DNA from: B46-G9 sp964548365
GTDB lineage: Bacteria; Desulfobacterota; DSM-4660; Desulfatiglandales; Desulfatiglandaceae
Assembly (NCBI GenBank): GCA_964548365.1
Contig: CAZJRD010000009.1
Coordinates: 1 to 64,000 of the forward strand
Reading direction: 5' to 3'
DNA: 64,000 bases
Shown here: positions 17,552-26,416 of the stretch, one piece after another
How the letters are laid out: every line of letters starts with the position of its first letter
Numbering within the stretch: the first letter of the stretch is position 1
Position numbers and translations under genes: made by a program
Notes under the pieces: generated by a model
The model's input: only the letters and a program-made list of their open reading frames with translations
Database searches by the model: none
Told to the model about the DNA's origin: nothing

Positions 17552-17755
17552 GGAATAGATCAATAAAGGAGGGAAATTCAGGCAGTGCATTGATCGCGAC
17601 CGGGGGCTCACTCCTCCAGACAGCAATCATGAAACGTGCTCATGGAACAACGTGCACGTTGCGGCGCGAAATGTTGCTTAACCCCAACCACATTAGGTTC
17701 ATACGTTAATCCTTTCCCAAGGCAGAGACCCTCGCTCCATGGGAGCCTGGAGAAA

Positions 17756-19018
17756 ATGCTGGTGCAAGGCGAAATTATTACCATAGGAAATGAACTCACT
17801 TCCGGAATGACATTGGATGTGAATGGCTGGTATGCGGCAGGCAGGCTCACAGCCTCCGGCCTGCGGATTACCCGGATCACCTCCGTGGGTGACGATTACC
17901 CGTCCGTATCCCGGGCCCTCAAGAATGCCATGGAAGGATCCCGTTTTGTCATCGTGACCGGGGGTCTTGGCTCCACAGAGGATGATCTCACCAATGAAAT
18001 TATTTCCAAGGCCTTGCACAGGCCTCTCTGCCTGGACAAAGAGATGTTTGAGATAATCAAACGCCACACGAGCACGCAAGGTGCGGAAATGTGCCGTTCC
18101 CTTGAAAAAATGGCCTGGGTTCCGGACGGATCAAGAATGCTGAGCCCGGAAGGAAAGGCCTGCGGTTTCTCGCTGGTGGAAAATGACGTACGGCTCTATT
18201 TTCTTCCCGGTGTCCCGGACCAGATGCGCTACCTCATTGACCATGTTGTCATCCCCGAACTGCGCACCCTTTACAAGAGACTTCCGGTGACCATATGCCG
18301 TACCCTGAAGGTCTATGGCTTGAACGAACCCCATATCGCGGAGATTTTCAGGGATCTGGATAAAGAAACCGACAAAGTTGTCTTAGGTTTTTACCCCCAT
18401 TTTCCGGAAAACCATATCACGGTTAGCCTGACTGCGAAAGATGCCCGGAGCGGTGTCCATGAGCTTGACAGGATAGAAAAGCAGATCAGGAACAAGCTCG
18501 GAGCCGCTGTTTTCGCCACCGGAGAAGATTCCATGGCTGAGATTGTAGGGAAGATTCTCTCGGCAAAAAAGTTTACTGTTTCGGTTGCTGAATCGTGCAC
18601 CGGGGGACTGATTGGTCATCTCCTGACAGCCATTCCCGGCAGTTCCCGGTATTTCCTCGGCGGAATTGTTTCCTATAGTAACGACGCAAAAATGGAACTG
18701 CTGGGCGTACAGGCCAAGACCTTGGAAGAATACGGCGCAGTCAGCAATGAAACGGTTCAGGAAATGGCGGAAGGCATTCGAAACAGACTTAACTCGGACC
18801 TGGGAATAGCCGTCTCCGGCATCGCAGGACCCGAAGGCGGAACCAGGGAAAAGCCCGTGGGCACGGTCCATGTGGCCCTGGCATCGGCTGAAAAGACAGT
18901 CTCGAAGGGATACCGCTTCTGGGGAAATCGCCAGGCTGTCAAGCTCAACAGCGCGACCATGGCCCTGGACTGGATACGGAGGTATGCGAATGGAAATCCG
19001 CTCCTTCCTGGCATTTGA
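17756..19018 (+). CDS. cinA: CinA family nicotinamide-nucleotide amidohydrolase
   Basis: A 420-aa two-domain protein. The N-terminal MoCF/COG1058 domain (about 1-250; GNELTSGMT, VTGGLGSTEDDLT) has ADP-ribose pyrophosphatase activity in relatives. The C-terminal CinA domain (about 260-420; SVAESCTGGLIGH, PGSSRYFLGG, VSGIAGPEGG) deamidates NMN to NaMN. The start is the ATG after GGAG; the frame upstream is open but unsupported. It lies in the common cinA-thpR-recA order. Confidence 0.95.
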   Translation: MLVQGEIITIGNELTSGMTLDVNGWYAAGRLTASGLRITRITSVGDDYPSVSRALKNAMEGSRFVIVTGGLGSTEDDLTNEIISKALHRPLCLDKEMFEIIKRHTSTQGAEMCRSLEKMAWVPDGSRMLSPEGKACGFSLVENDVRLYFLPGVPDQMRYLIDHVVIPELRTLYKRLPVTICRTLKVYGLNEPHIAEIFRDLDKETDKVVLGFYPHFPENHITVSLTAKDARSGVHELDRIEKQIRNKLGAAVFATGEDSMAEIVGKILSAKKFTVSVAESCTGGLIGHLLTAIPGSSRYFLGGIVSYSNDAKMELLGVQAKTLEEYGAVSNETVQEMAEGIRNRLNSDLGIAVSGIAGPEGGTREKPVGTVHVALASAEKTVSKGYRFWGNRQAVKLNSATMALDWIRRYANGNPLLPGI

Positions 19019-19565
19019 TCTCCCGGAAGGGATAAGGGATACCGTCTCCCGCATCTCATCGGAATTGATGCCCCTTCTCCCTGGTGCCAGATGGGTCCGT
19101 GCTGGAAACATTCATCTGACCATCGTTTTCCTGGGCCAGATCCCCGAATCTTCCATTGAAGACATTACGGGGCTTGCAAAAAGCACCTGTGACCGGTATG
19201 GTGCTTTTGACATTGCACTCAAGGGTGTTGGTGTGTTTTCCGGGGTACGCAATCCACGGGTCCTCTGGGTTGGACTTCAAGCGGATTTGGAGCGGATGTC
19301 ACACTTCAGGAACGCCCTGCAAAGGAAATTAGGGGCCTTCGGCGTACGGGAAGAGAAACGCCCATTTCGTCCCCATTTGACCTTGTGCAGGTTCAGGAAA
19401 GGTGCCAGGGGCGGGGCTCCGCTCGCGGAAATTCTCGACACGTACAAGGATTTATCGGGTCCTTTTTACCGGCTACAAAGGCTCTTTTTGTTCAAGAGCG
19501 ATTTGACTCCAGGGGGTTCGATCTATACTGAGCTGGCACAATGGCCTCTTTCAGGAACCCGGTAG
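18990..19565 (+). CDS. thpR: RNA 2',3'-cyclic phosphodiesterase
   Basis: A 191-aa 2H-phosphoesterase of the LigT/ThpR family. The two catalytic HxTx motifs are HLTI (near residue 46, before VFLG) and HLTL (near 128). The enzyme opens 2',3'-cyclic phosphates on RNA ends. The start at the second of two nearby ATGs is set by GGAGGT six bases upstream. The gene overlaps the cinA 3' end by 29 bp, implying coupled translation. Confidence 0.93.
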   Translation: MEIRSFLAFDLPEGIRDTVSRISSELMPLLPGARWVRAGNIHLTIVFLGQIPESSIEDITGLAKSTCDRYGAFDIALKGVGVFSGVRNPRVLWVGLQADLERMSHFRNALQRKLGAFGVREEKRPFRPHLTLCRFRKGARGGAPLAEILDTYKDLSGPFYRLQRLFLFKSDLTPGGSIYTELAQWPLSGTR

Positions 19566-19625
19566 CGTTCATTGGTATCAAAAGGTCTACGCGAGACATT
19601 ATCGTTTTCACGGAGGGATCATCTT

Positions 19626-20639
19626 ATGGATAAAGAAAATGCTGTTGATCAGGCCATATCACAAATCGAGCGTCAATTCGGACGAGGCTCTATCATGAAA
19701 ATGGGGGACGGCAGGGTGCTGGATATCCCTGCCATCTCCACCGGATCCCTCTCCTTGGACCTCGCAATGGGCATTGGAGGGGTCCCCCGGGGCAGGGTAG
19801 TGGAAATCTATGGACCCGAGTCCTCCGGAAAGACCACCCTGGCCCTTCACGTCGCCGCGGAGGCGCAGGCCACGGGAGGAATGGTGGCGTTCATTGATGC
19901 CGAGCATGCCCTTGACCCAGGATACGCCCGCAAACTGGGCGTGGATGTGGACAGCCTGCTGGTATCTCAGCCGGATACCGGTGAGCAGGCTCTCGATATT
20001 GCGGAAATTCTCGTCAGAAGCGGCGGCATTGATGTGCTGGTCATCGACTCAGTCGCGGCGCTCGTGCCTCGAGCTGAGATCGAAGGAGAAATGGGTGACC
20101 AGCACGTTGGCCTGCAGGCCCGCCTCATGTCCCAGGCCCTCCGAAAACTGACCGCCGCCATCAGCAAGTCCATGACCTGCGTCATTTTTATCAACCAGAT
20201 CCGGATAAAAATAGGGGTTATGTTTGGGAACCCGGAGACCACCTCGGGTGGAAACGCGCTCAAGTTTTACGCGAGCCAGCGCCTGGATATCAGGAGAATC
20301 GGTGCCATTAAAGAAGGAGACCAGGTCATCGGAAACCGGACTCGGGTCAAGGTGGTGAAAAACAAGGTGGCCCCCCCTTTCAAACAGGCGGAGTTTGACA
20401 TTGTTTATGGTCATGGGATATCCAAGGAAGGAGACATCCTTGACTTGGGTGTCTCCCTCGGCCTTGTTGAAAAGAGTGGCGCGTGGTATTCGTTCGGCGA
20501 AGACCGGATTGGCCAGGGAAGAGAAAATGCAAAACGCTTCCTCGCTGAAAACATCGATGTGAGAGATCAAATCGCAAACCTTATCTTGGAAAAGACCGGG
20601 CTCAAGAGAACCACAAAAACAGAGCCCGCGCCTGAATAG
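19626..20639 (+). CDS. recA: Recombinase RecA
   Basis: A 337-aa homologous recombination and SOS co-protease protein. Visible are Walker A GPESSGKTT, the MAW motif region, VIDSVAALVPRAEIEGEMGD (Walker B and L1) and the L2 region GVMFGNPETTSGGNALKFYASQRLD. The start is the ATG after GGAGG. No clear LexA box was recognised in the 60 bp upstream. It lies downstream of thpR and upstream of alaS, a common order. Confidence 0.98.
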   Translation: MDKENAVDQAISQIERQFGRGSIMKMGDGRVLDIPAISTGSLSLDLAMGIGGVPRGRVVEIYGPESSGKTTLALHVAAEAQATGGMVAFIDAEHALDPGYARKLGVDVDSLLVSQPDTGEQALDIAEILVRSGGIDVLVIDSVAALVPRAEIEGEMGDQHVGLQARLMSQALRKLTAAISKSMTCVIFINQIRIKIGVMFGNPETTSGGNALKFYASQRLDIRRIGAIKEGDQVIGNRTRVKVVKNKVAPPFKQAEFDIVYGHGISKEGDILDLGVSLGLVEKSGAWYSFGEDRIGQGRENAKRFLAENIDVRDQIANLILEKTGLKRTTKTEPAPE

Positions 20640-20709
20640 GGACCTGGAACCAAGGGTTTCGATATCACGGAAACGAACTGGAAAAGAAAAATCACAGGAA
20701 AACAGCATA

Positions 20710-23355
20710 ATGGATTTCAGACAAATACGGCAGGAATTTTTTGACTATTTCTTATCCCGCGGTCACAAGCTCGTTCCCAGTTCCTCCCTGGTTCCCCGGG
20801 ACGATCCAAGCCTGCTTTTTACCAATGCCGGCATGGTGCAATTCAAAGGGTTGTACCTTGGAGAAGAGAAACGCGATTATACCCGGGCCGTCACTTCCCA
20901 GAAATGTGTCCGCGCAGGAGGAAAGCACAATGATCTTGAAAATGTCGGGTATACGGCCAGGCACCACACGTTTTTTGAGATGCTGGGGAATTTTTCTTTC
21001 GGGGATTACTTCAAAGAAGAAACCATTGAATGGGCTTGGGACTTCCTGACGCAAAAATTCCGCCTCCCGGCGGAAAAGCTTTATGTGTCAGTGTATAAGG
21101 ACGACGATGACGCATACAAAATCTGGAATGAGAAAATCGGTGTCCCTGCCGAGCGCATTGTCCGCCTGGGGGAAAAAGACAACTTCTGGACAATGGGTGA
21201 CACCGGCCCTTGCGGCCCGTGCTCGGAAATACTCATAGACCAGGGTCCCTCCATCGGCTGTGGACGGCCCGAGTGCGCTCCAGGTTGCGATTGCGACCGA
21301 TACCTTGAAATCTGGAATCTGGTGTTTACCCAGTTTGACCGGAGTGGTGATGGCGTGCTTTCACCCCTTCCCAGGCCCAATATCGATACAGGGATGGGTC
21401 TTGAGAGGATAGCGGCCGTGGTTCAGGGCGTTACCTCCAACTATGAGACCGATCTCTTCAAAATGATCATCTCCAAGATCGAAGAGATTTGCGGGAAAGG
21501 GTACGGAGAAAACACGCGCCAGGATGTTTCTTTTCGCGTTATCTCCGATCATGCCCGTGCGGCGGCCTTCCTGATCGGCGACGGGGTTATGCCGTCTAAT
21601 GACGGACGCGGATATGTTTTGAGGAGGATTATCCGCCGTGCCATCCGCTTCGGACAACTTCTCGGGATGGAACACCCCTTTCTCCACCGGATTTGTGAAA
21701 AAGTGATTAAAATCATGGGGCCTGATTATGGTGAACTCATCCAGTCAAAAAGCCTGATCGAGGGGCTGGTCCACAATGAGGAAAAGCGGTTTGCCGACAC
21801 CCTTCATTATGGACTCAAGGTCCTGAACGACGAGATTGAAAGCCTGCGGGCAAAGGGACAAACGAATATTTCAGGAGAGGTGGCCTTCAAGCTCTACGAC
21901 ACGTATGGTCTTTCCTTTGACATTGTACAGGACGTGGCCAGGGAAGAGGGGTTGACCGTTGATGCGAAGGCATTTAATGGGGCCATGGCGCAGCGGCGCG
22001 CCCTTTCCCAGGAATCGTGGAAGGGGAGCGGTGAGGAAATAATCCCGGAAGCATACAAGAAGCTCCTGGCGGACGGAGTGACCTCCCGGTTCCTGGGGTA
22101 CGAGTGTCTGCGCTCAAAGGCCCACATTATCGCGATCTTTCTCGAAGGTAAGGATGGGGGGAAGGTGGAACCCGGAGCTGAAGCCGAAATAGTGCTGGAC
22201 CAGACCCCTTTTTATGGAGAAGCAGGCGGACAGGTTGGCGATACCGGCTGGATCCTTGACGGCGCCACCCGGTTCCGGGTGAAAAATACCTTGAAATTCG
22301 GTCACAACCTGGCCGTGCATGTGGGAACATTGGAATCAGGTGTTTTGGCCCCACATCTGGAGGTGGAAGCCCAGGTGGATGAAGAGAAGCGGTTGGCGAA
22401 GGCCCGGAATCATTCGGCAACACACCTCCTCCATGCCGCGCTCAGGGAGATCCTGGGAGATCATGTGAAACAAGCTGGATCTCGCGTCTCCCATGAACGG
22501 TTTCGATTTGATTTCAGTCATTTCAAGCCGGTACGCCAGGAAGATCTCAAGGAGGTTGAGCTCATAGTCAATCGCCACATACGGGAAAACGTGGTCGTGC
22601 AGACACAGGTCATGGCCAGGGAAGAAGCCATGCAAACAGGGGCCATGGCTATTTTTGAAGAAAGATACGGAGACAATGTCAGGGTGGTATCCATGGGGGA
22701 TGGAATCAGCCGGGAACTCTGTGGTGGGACCCATATCCAGCGGACAGGAGATATTGGGCTTTTTCGTGTTGTGAGTGAGGCTGGCGTTGCTGCAAATGTC
22801 CGCCGGATTGAGGCCATGACCGGAGAGGCAGCCCTTCGCCATGACTTGGAGCAGGAGATACTGTTGAAATCATCCGCCTCGCTGTTGAAGGCTGCCTCAC
22901 AGCAACTCCCTGAGAGACTGGAGCACCTGCTCCAGGACCTGAAGGACAAGGAGCGGGAAATTGAGCAACTCAAGGCCAGGCTCCTCACCCAGAAATCTGA
23001 GGATTTTATGGTTGGAGTCAAAGACGTTGCAGGGGTAAAGGTCCTGGCACAGAAATTTGAGGCAGATTCCCCTGCGGAGCTCCGGGATGCCGCAGACAGA
23101 ATCAAGGATAAGCTCGGGTCGGGGATTGTCCTGCTCGGGGCCAACCGGGAAGGCAAGGCCATGCTCGCCTGCATGGTGACAAAAGATCTCGTGGGCCGCT
23201 TCAAGGCAGGTGATATCATCCGCGAATTGTCGGCCGTTGTCGGGGGAAAAGGGGGCGGTCGACCCGATATGGCTCAGGGCGGGGGAAATAATCCCGAGAA
23301 CCTGGAAAAGGCCTTTTCCAGATTCTATGATATCGTTTCTCTTGCATCTTCATAA
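20710..23355 (+). CDS. alaS: Alanyl-tRNA synthetase
   Basis: An 881-aa full-length class II synthetase. The catalytic core begins with RQEFFDYFLSRGHKLVPSSSL; the editing domain has the HSATHLLHAALR zinc motif near 570 and the second metal site CGGTH near 670. A coiled coil (about 720-765) precedes the DHHA1-like C-Ala domain ending in GGKGGGRPDMAQGGG. It charges tRNA-Ala and hydrolyses mischarged Ser/Gly. Confidence 0.98.
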   Translation: MDFRQIRQEFFDYFLSRGHKLVPSSSLVPRDDPSLLFTNAGMVQFKGLYLGEEKRDYTRAVTSQKCVRAGGKHNDLENVGYTARHHTFFEMLGNFSFGDYFKEETIEWAWDFLTQKFRLPAEKLYVSVYKDDDDAYKIWNEKIGVPAERIVRLGEKDNFWTMGDTGPCGPCSEILIDQGPSIGCGRPECAPGCDCDRYLEIWNLVFTQFDRSGDGVLSPLPRPNIDTGMGLERIAAVVQGVTSNYETDLFKMIISKIEEICGKGYGENTRQDVSFRVISDHARAAAFLIGDGVMPSNDGRGYVLRRIIRRAIRFGQLLGMEHPFLHRICEKVIKIMGPDYGELIQSKSLIEGLVHNEEKRFADTLHYGLKVLNDEIESLRAKGQTNISGEVAFKLYDTYGLSFDIVQDVAREEGLTVDAKAFNGAMAQRRALSQESWKGSGEEIIPEAYKKLLADGVTSRFLGYECLRSKAHIIAIFLEGKDGGKVEPGAEAEIVLDQTPFYGEAGGQVGDTGWILDGATRFRVKNTLKFGHNLAVHVGTLESGVLAPHLEVEAQVDEEKRLAKARNHSATHLLHAALREILGDHVKQAGSRVSHERFRFDFSHFKPVRQEDLKEVELIVNRHIRENVVVQTQVMAREEAMQTGAMAIFEERYGDNVRVVSMGDGISRELCGGTHIQRTGDIGLFRVVSEAGVAANVRRIEAMTGEAALRHDLEQEILLKSSASLLKAASQQLPERLEHLLQDLKDKEREIEQLKARLLTQKSEDFMVGVKDVAGVKVLAQKFEADSPAELRDAADRIKDKLGSGIVLLGANREGKAMLACMVTKDLVGRFKAGDIIRELSAVVGGKGGGRPDMAQGGGNNPENLEKAFSRFYDIVSLASS

Positions 23356-23430
23356 CTCCTTGGAAAACACGTTAGCCGTTGCCCTTTACCACCTTGCTCT
23401 AATTGCACCACTCGCAGGCGCAATAAGGAT

Positions 23431-23657
23431 GAGGGAGGGCCAGGGCGTTCCTTTCTGGCGGAAATATACTGCGCCCCAGGTTATGGAACGGCGCGCATAT
23501 TCTGCAAGGAGGCCTGAAGAATATCAATAGAACTAGCCAGTGTTCGGGAACGCCGTCCGGTGCGCCCGGCTGGGGCGTAGGTATCTTGAGAGCCGCACAT
23601 AATTCGCACCGGCGTTCCTGATATTGCCCTTTCAGAAACGAACCCCCTGTCCCTCCC
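23431..23657. repeat. Inverted-repeat element, family C, copy 1
   Basis: A 227-bp element with imperfect inverted ends: the left arm (23431-23456, beginning AGGGAGGGCCAGGG) pairs with the right arm (23632-23657, ending CTGTCCCTCCCT). The whole element is similar to 39201-39433 on the same strand. Short open frames crossing it have no support. It is followed at a 70-bp distance by a family D remnant, the same order as at 39 kb. Confidence 0.8.
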
Positions 23658-23727
23658 TTGTGCACATCCCATAGCTCGGCGACATAAAAGAACGCTGCTT
23701 ACTCACAAAGAACAAGGTTTGCGGCAG

Positions 23728-23783
23728 AAAAGGGGCAAGTCGTGATGACCCATCGTGCTCGAAAAAAGACTGCTGGGGCCCTT
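23728..23783. repeat. Family D element remnant
   Basis: A 56-bp sequence with the outer arm segments of family D (AAAAGGGGCA at the left, TCGTGCTCGAAAAAAG then CCCTTC at the right) but without the interior seen in the 39-kb copies. It looks like an internally deleted element. The region 23356-23847 contains only these repeats and no gene. Confidence 0.65.
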
Positions 23784-23847
23784 CACCACGCATCTTTAGA
23801 GAACCGTCTTGGAAAAATTGAATGGGGAAGATAATCTATTTGGGGGA

Positions 23848-24543
23848 TTATTTCTTGGCGAGTTTTTTTTCACATCTCCCGAGATACTCCAGGGCCTCAT
23901 AGTACTGGCCCACATCGGGATAATGTTCAATGGCATAACGAAAACGACCGGCAGCTGCACGATATTTTTTCATTTTGAAATAGAACTGCCCCACATAGAG
24001 CTCATGCTGAGCCAAGTCCATGTAACACCTGCGAATCTTCATGCGCGCCCGCGCCGCATAGACACTCTTCGGGAACCGCTTTACCAGGCGGCCGAAATCT
24101 TCCTTTGCCCTCATGGAGTGCATCTGATCTCGATCGATACTCTTCATTTGTTTGAAATGGCACATGCCCTCACGGTAGATCACATAGGGGATGCTTGGGT
24201 TCTTCGGGTGCAGTTTCTCAAAGTCCTTATATGCGTCATAGGCTTCATCGTAGGAAGACTGCATGAAGAGGGTGTCGGCCATTTTCATCTCTGCCACGAT
24301 CGCGAATTTGCTGTATGGATACCTGTCCTTTATCTTTTGAAACGCCTCAGTCGCCGCTTTATAGTATCCCCTGCCAAGATCTTCCATTGCCTGCTCCATC
24401 AGCTCAGAAGGGGGTTTTTCCTCTTCTTTTCCAAGCAGCCATTCCAGCGGAGCACAGCTGTTCAGAAGGAGTGCTCCGCCCAAAAGGCATAGGAGCCCCA
24501 AGAAATAGGAACGAACAAATTTTTTGTGCTTGAATATGCCCAT
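23848..24543 (-). CDS. bamD: Outer membrane protein assembly factor BamD
   Basis: A 231-aa lipoprotein. The signal peptide ends in the lipobox LLNSC (Cys30), followed by TPR repeats in YfiO/BamD arrangement (GRGYYKAATEAFQKIKDRYPYSKFA, SSYDEAYDAYKDFEKLHP, KYRAAAGRFRYAIEHYPD). It is an outer-membrane lipoprotein of the BAM complex that folds beta-barrel proteins. The ATG follows AGGAAG. A family B repeat lies 20 bp upstream and separates it from trxA. Confidence 0.92.
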   Translation of the reverse strand: MGIFKHKKFVRSYFLGLLCLLGGALLLNSCAPLEWLLGKEEEKPPSELMEQAMEDLGRGYYKAATEAFQKIKDRYPYSKFAIVAEMKMADTLFMQSSYDEAYDAYKDFEKLHPKNPSIPYVIYREGMCHFKQMKSIDRDQMHSMRAKEDFGRLVKRFPKSVYAARARMKIRRCYMDLAQHELYVGQFYFKMKKYRAAAGRFRYAIEHYPDVGQYYEALEYLGRCEKKLAKK

Positions 24544-24562
24544 ATACTTCCTGCCGACCGCC

Positions 24563-24707
24563 TAGGAGACTGTCCGAGAATGCCCTCTTTCCCAATCTCT
24601 GCGTTACGCCAAATAAATTATCCTCAGAATATCAATCATATGCCTGCGGCAATTTTTTTGGCAAGCCTTGATGTTGGAAAAAATTGCTATTATCGGACAA
24701 GCTCCTA
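24563..24707. repeat. Family B element, copy 1 (conserved core, private arms)
   Basis: A 145-bp element bounded by TAGGAGACTGTCCGAGAAT (24563-24581) and ATTATCGGACAAGCTCCTA (24689-24707), inverted with two mismatches. The core (CAATCTCTGCGTTA, ATCCTC, CCTGCGG, GCCTTGAT in order) matches the reverse complement of the element at 49505-49646, whereas the arms do not. It sits immediately 5' of bamD. Confidence 0.85.
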
Positions 24708-24714
24708 AGGGAAC

Positions 24715-24747
24715 AGAAAAGCCCCACCCTCTTACAACAACGGGGCC
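24715..24747 (-). terminator. Terminator after trxA
   Basis: On the minus strand GCCCC (24742-24746) pairs with GGGGC (24721-24725) across a 16-nt loop and is followed by TTTTCTG. It lies 55 bp after the trxA stop. Confidence 0.55.
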
Positions 24748-24801
24748 ATATTTACCTCAGATGTCGCCTCCCGCGCAATAAAACTGCACCCCCGGATAAA
24801 T

Positions 24802-25125
24802 CTAGAGGAGCTTTTTCATTTCCGCTTCTATATGACTCTTGGGGTAGGCTCCAATGATGGTCTGGGCCACCTCTCCATTCTTAAAAAGAATCAATGTCGG
24901 GATGTTTCTGATGCCAAAACGTGCCGGTGTGCCTCTGTTCTGATCAACGTCCATCTTCGCTATTTTGATCTTTCCCTTATACTCACCGGCTAACTCGGCT
25001 ACAGTCGGCCCGACCATTTTACAGGGACCGCACCATTCAGCCCAAAAATCAACCATGGCGGGAATATCTGACTGCATGATTTCTTCATCAAAAGTGTCGT
25101 CCGTTACTTCCAAGACATCAGCCAT
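24802..25125 (-). CDS. trxA: Thioredoxin
   Basis: A 107-aa protein with the WCGPC active site near residues 31-35, the cis-Pro strand IRNIPTLILFKNG and the normal length of a bacterial thioredoxin 1. It is a cytoplasmic dithiol reductant. The ATG follows AAAAGGAG. It is the last gene of a three-gene minus-strand unit with a 60-aa protein and a rhodanese-like protein. Confidence 0.95.
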   Translation of the reverse strand: MADVLEVTDDTFDEEIMQSDIPAMVDFWAEWCGPCKMVGPTVAELAGEYKGKIKIAKMDVDQNRGTPARFGIRNIPTLILFKNGEVAQTIIGAYPKSHIEAEMKKLL

Positions 25126-25157
25126 GCTACTACTCCTTTTCCTTCAACAGGGAGGGC

Positions 25158-25340
25158 CTACCCAGCCCCCTCCTCTATCAGTTTCTTCAAATTATTGATA
25201 AGGGTTACCGGGACAGGCCCGGACTGGGCATAAAGCTTCAGGATGTCGTTCGAAACTTTGACCTTCTCTTCCACCACATCCCAGCCAATCTTTTTTTCTT
25301 CAATCTGATCCATCAATTGGATAAGGTCTGCTGATTCCAT
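25158..25340 (-). CDS. Small protein between the rhodanese-like gene and trxA
   Basis: A 60-aa acidic, helical protein (LIQLMDQIEEKKIGWDVVEEKVKV, NNLKKLIEEGAG). No Cys and no membrane segment are present. It has GGAGAGGAAAAG before its ATG, 15 bp after the upstream stop and 32 bp before trxA, so it looks like a real operon member. No domain recognised. Confidence 0.7.
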   Translation of the reverse strand: MESADLIQLMDQIEEKKIGWDVVEEKVKVSNDILKLYAQSGPVPVTLINNLKKLIEEGAG

Positions 25341-25355
25341 TCTTTTCCTCTCCCT

Positions 25356-26027
25356 TTATTTCTGCTTCGGTGCCAGGTCAGGCGGATAGATATATTTGGG
25401 ATCCATTTGGTAGCTCCATGGAAGCCCCCACCATTGCCACCCGTAATGACGCCTGAGACCAAAACCGATCACCTTGTTTCTTCTCGCAAGCTGTCTATAA
25501 AACTTGTCACGATTACTATCCTGAAACGTGGGAAACGGTGGCCCTTCAAAACCATCTTCCACATCATAGACATTCTTGAAGCCTGCTTCCACCAGGTCCT
25601 TTGCAGCAAGGGCGCTCCGCGTGCCGTCCCGGGAAATGACAAGAAGGTTGTCCGTCTTCTTGAATAGTTTCACAATTTCTTCCAAAAAATGCTTGTTCTT
25701 TTCACGAAAATTGTAGCTACATGCGCTGCCTTTTCTGACAAGTGTGTTGGAATAAAAGAGATAAGGGAAAAGATATGCCCCAACCGGATGGCCGACAAAC
25801 TGATATTCGGCTCGTGTGCGTACGTCCAAAAGGTAGGTATCAGGCACAGTATTGAGCATGTCCTGAGCCTCGATACTCAGTATCTTTTTTATGCCCTGCA
25901 CCTGTGCCTGGGCAGGCGGTGCACAAACAGAAACAAGAAAAAAGAGAAACGCCGCCAAAAGCGGCAGTCCCCTCTTCCAATCAGATGTCCAGTTCACGAG
26001 GGTTTTTTCTTTCCCCATTGTCTGCAT
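25356..26027 (-). CDS. Exported rhodanese-like protein lacking the active-site Cys
   Basis: About 223 aa. An N-terminal signal peptide (hydrophobic segment LPLLAAFLFFLVSVCA, cleavage near AQAQ) precedes a single rhodanese domain (about 45-165; TYLLDVRTRAEYQFVGH). At the catalytic loop, normally CRSGxRS, the sequence is SRDGTRS, so the sulfur-accepting Cys is Ser and sulfurtransferase activity is not expected. The Trp/Tyr-rich tail (HYGWQWWGLPWSYQMDP) is unusual. The start is uncertain among ATGs at 26027 and 26018 and a TTG at 26051. It leads the unit ending in trxA. Confidence 0.8.
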   Translation of the reverse strand: MQTMGKEKTLVNWTSDWKRGLPLLAAFLFFLVSVCAPPAQAQVQGIKKILSIEAQDMLNTVPDTYLLDVRTRAEYQFVGHPVGAYLFPYLFYSNTLVRKGSACSYNFREKNKHFLEEIVKLFKKTDNLLVISRDGTRSALAAKDLVEAGFKNVYDVEDGFEGPPFPTFQDSNRDKFYRQLARRNKVIGFGLRRHYGWQWWGLPWSYQMDPKYIYPPDLAPKQK

Positions 26028-26416
26028 TTCTCTAGCCTGGTGCTGATGCAATCATAAACGCTCTTCCATGGAGATAATGCTCGTGAACATCCATGGATTT
26101 TCTGATCATTTTTTCAAAAGTCATCGTATCCGCGATCGTGTCGAAGTTCTTCTGATTTTTTTAATGCAGGGGAGAGGGCTTGTCAACGAAAAACATCCTT
26201 CAATCTGAAATCTCACGGCGTTGTGCATCTTTCCGCCGCGAAATCCTTCTTGACAGAAATTACAAGAAAACCTACCCTTTTGTGGTCTCTCAGGGGAGGA
26301 TGCCTTTGGAAATCATCCAAGCGGGTACCCTGGGCAGTCGTACGAGCTTGTCGCTTTCTTCCGGCAATGAAATCCTGCTCCTGGAAGAGAGGGGAATTAA
26401 ACGCAGGAGGAATACC
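26028..26416. other. Divergent intergenic region
   Basis: Lies between the minus-strand rhodanese-like gene and the plus-strand DUF362 gene. The DUF362 frame stays open back to 26180, but those residues do not resemble the family and the good ribosome-binding site is at 26405-26411. No repeat of the window's families is present. Confidence 0.45.

Noticed and set aside
17629..17709. 26-codon frame upstream of cinA (MKRAHGTTC...)
   Set aside because: Codon use looks coding-like and the sequence seems vaguely familiar, but there is no ribosome-binding site and I cannot tie it to a family.
22518..23219. 233-codon minus-strand open frame rich in Ser and Arg
   Set aside because: Shadow of alaS on the opposite strand; low-complexity composition typical of antisense frames.
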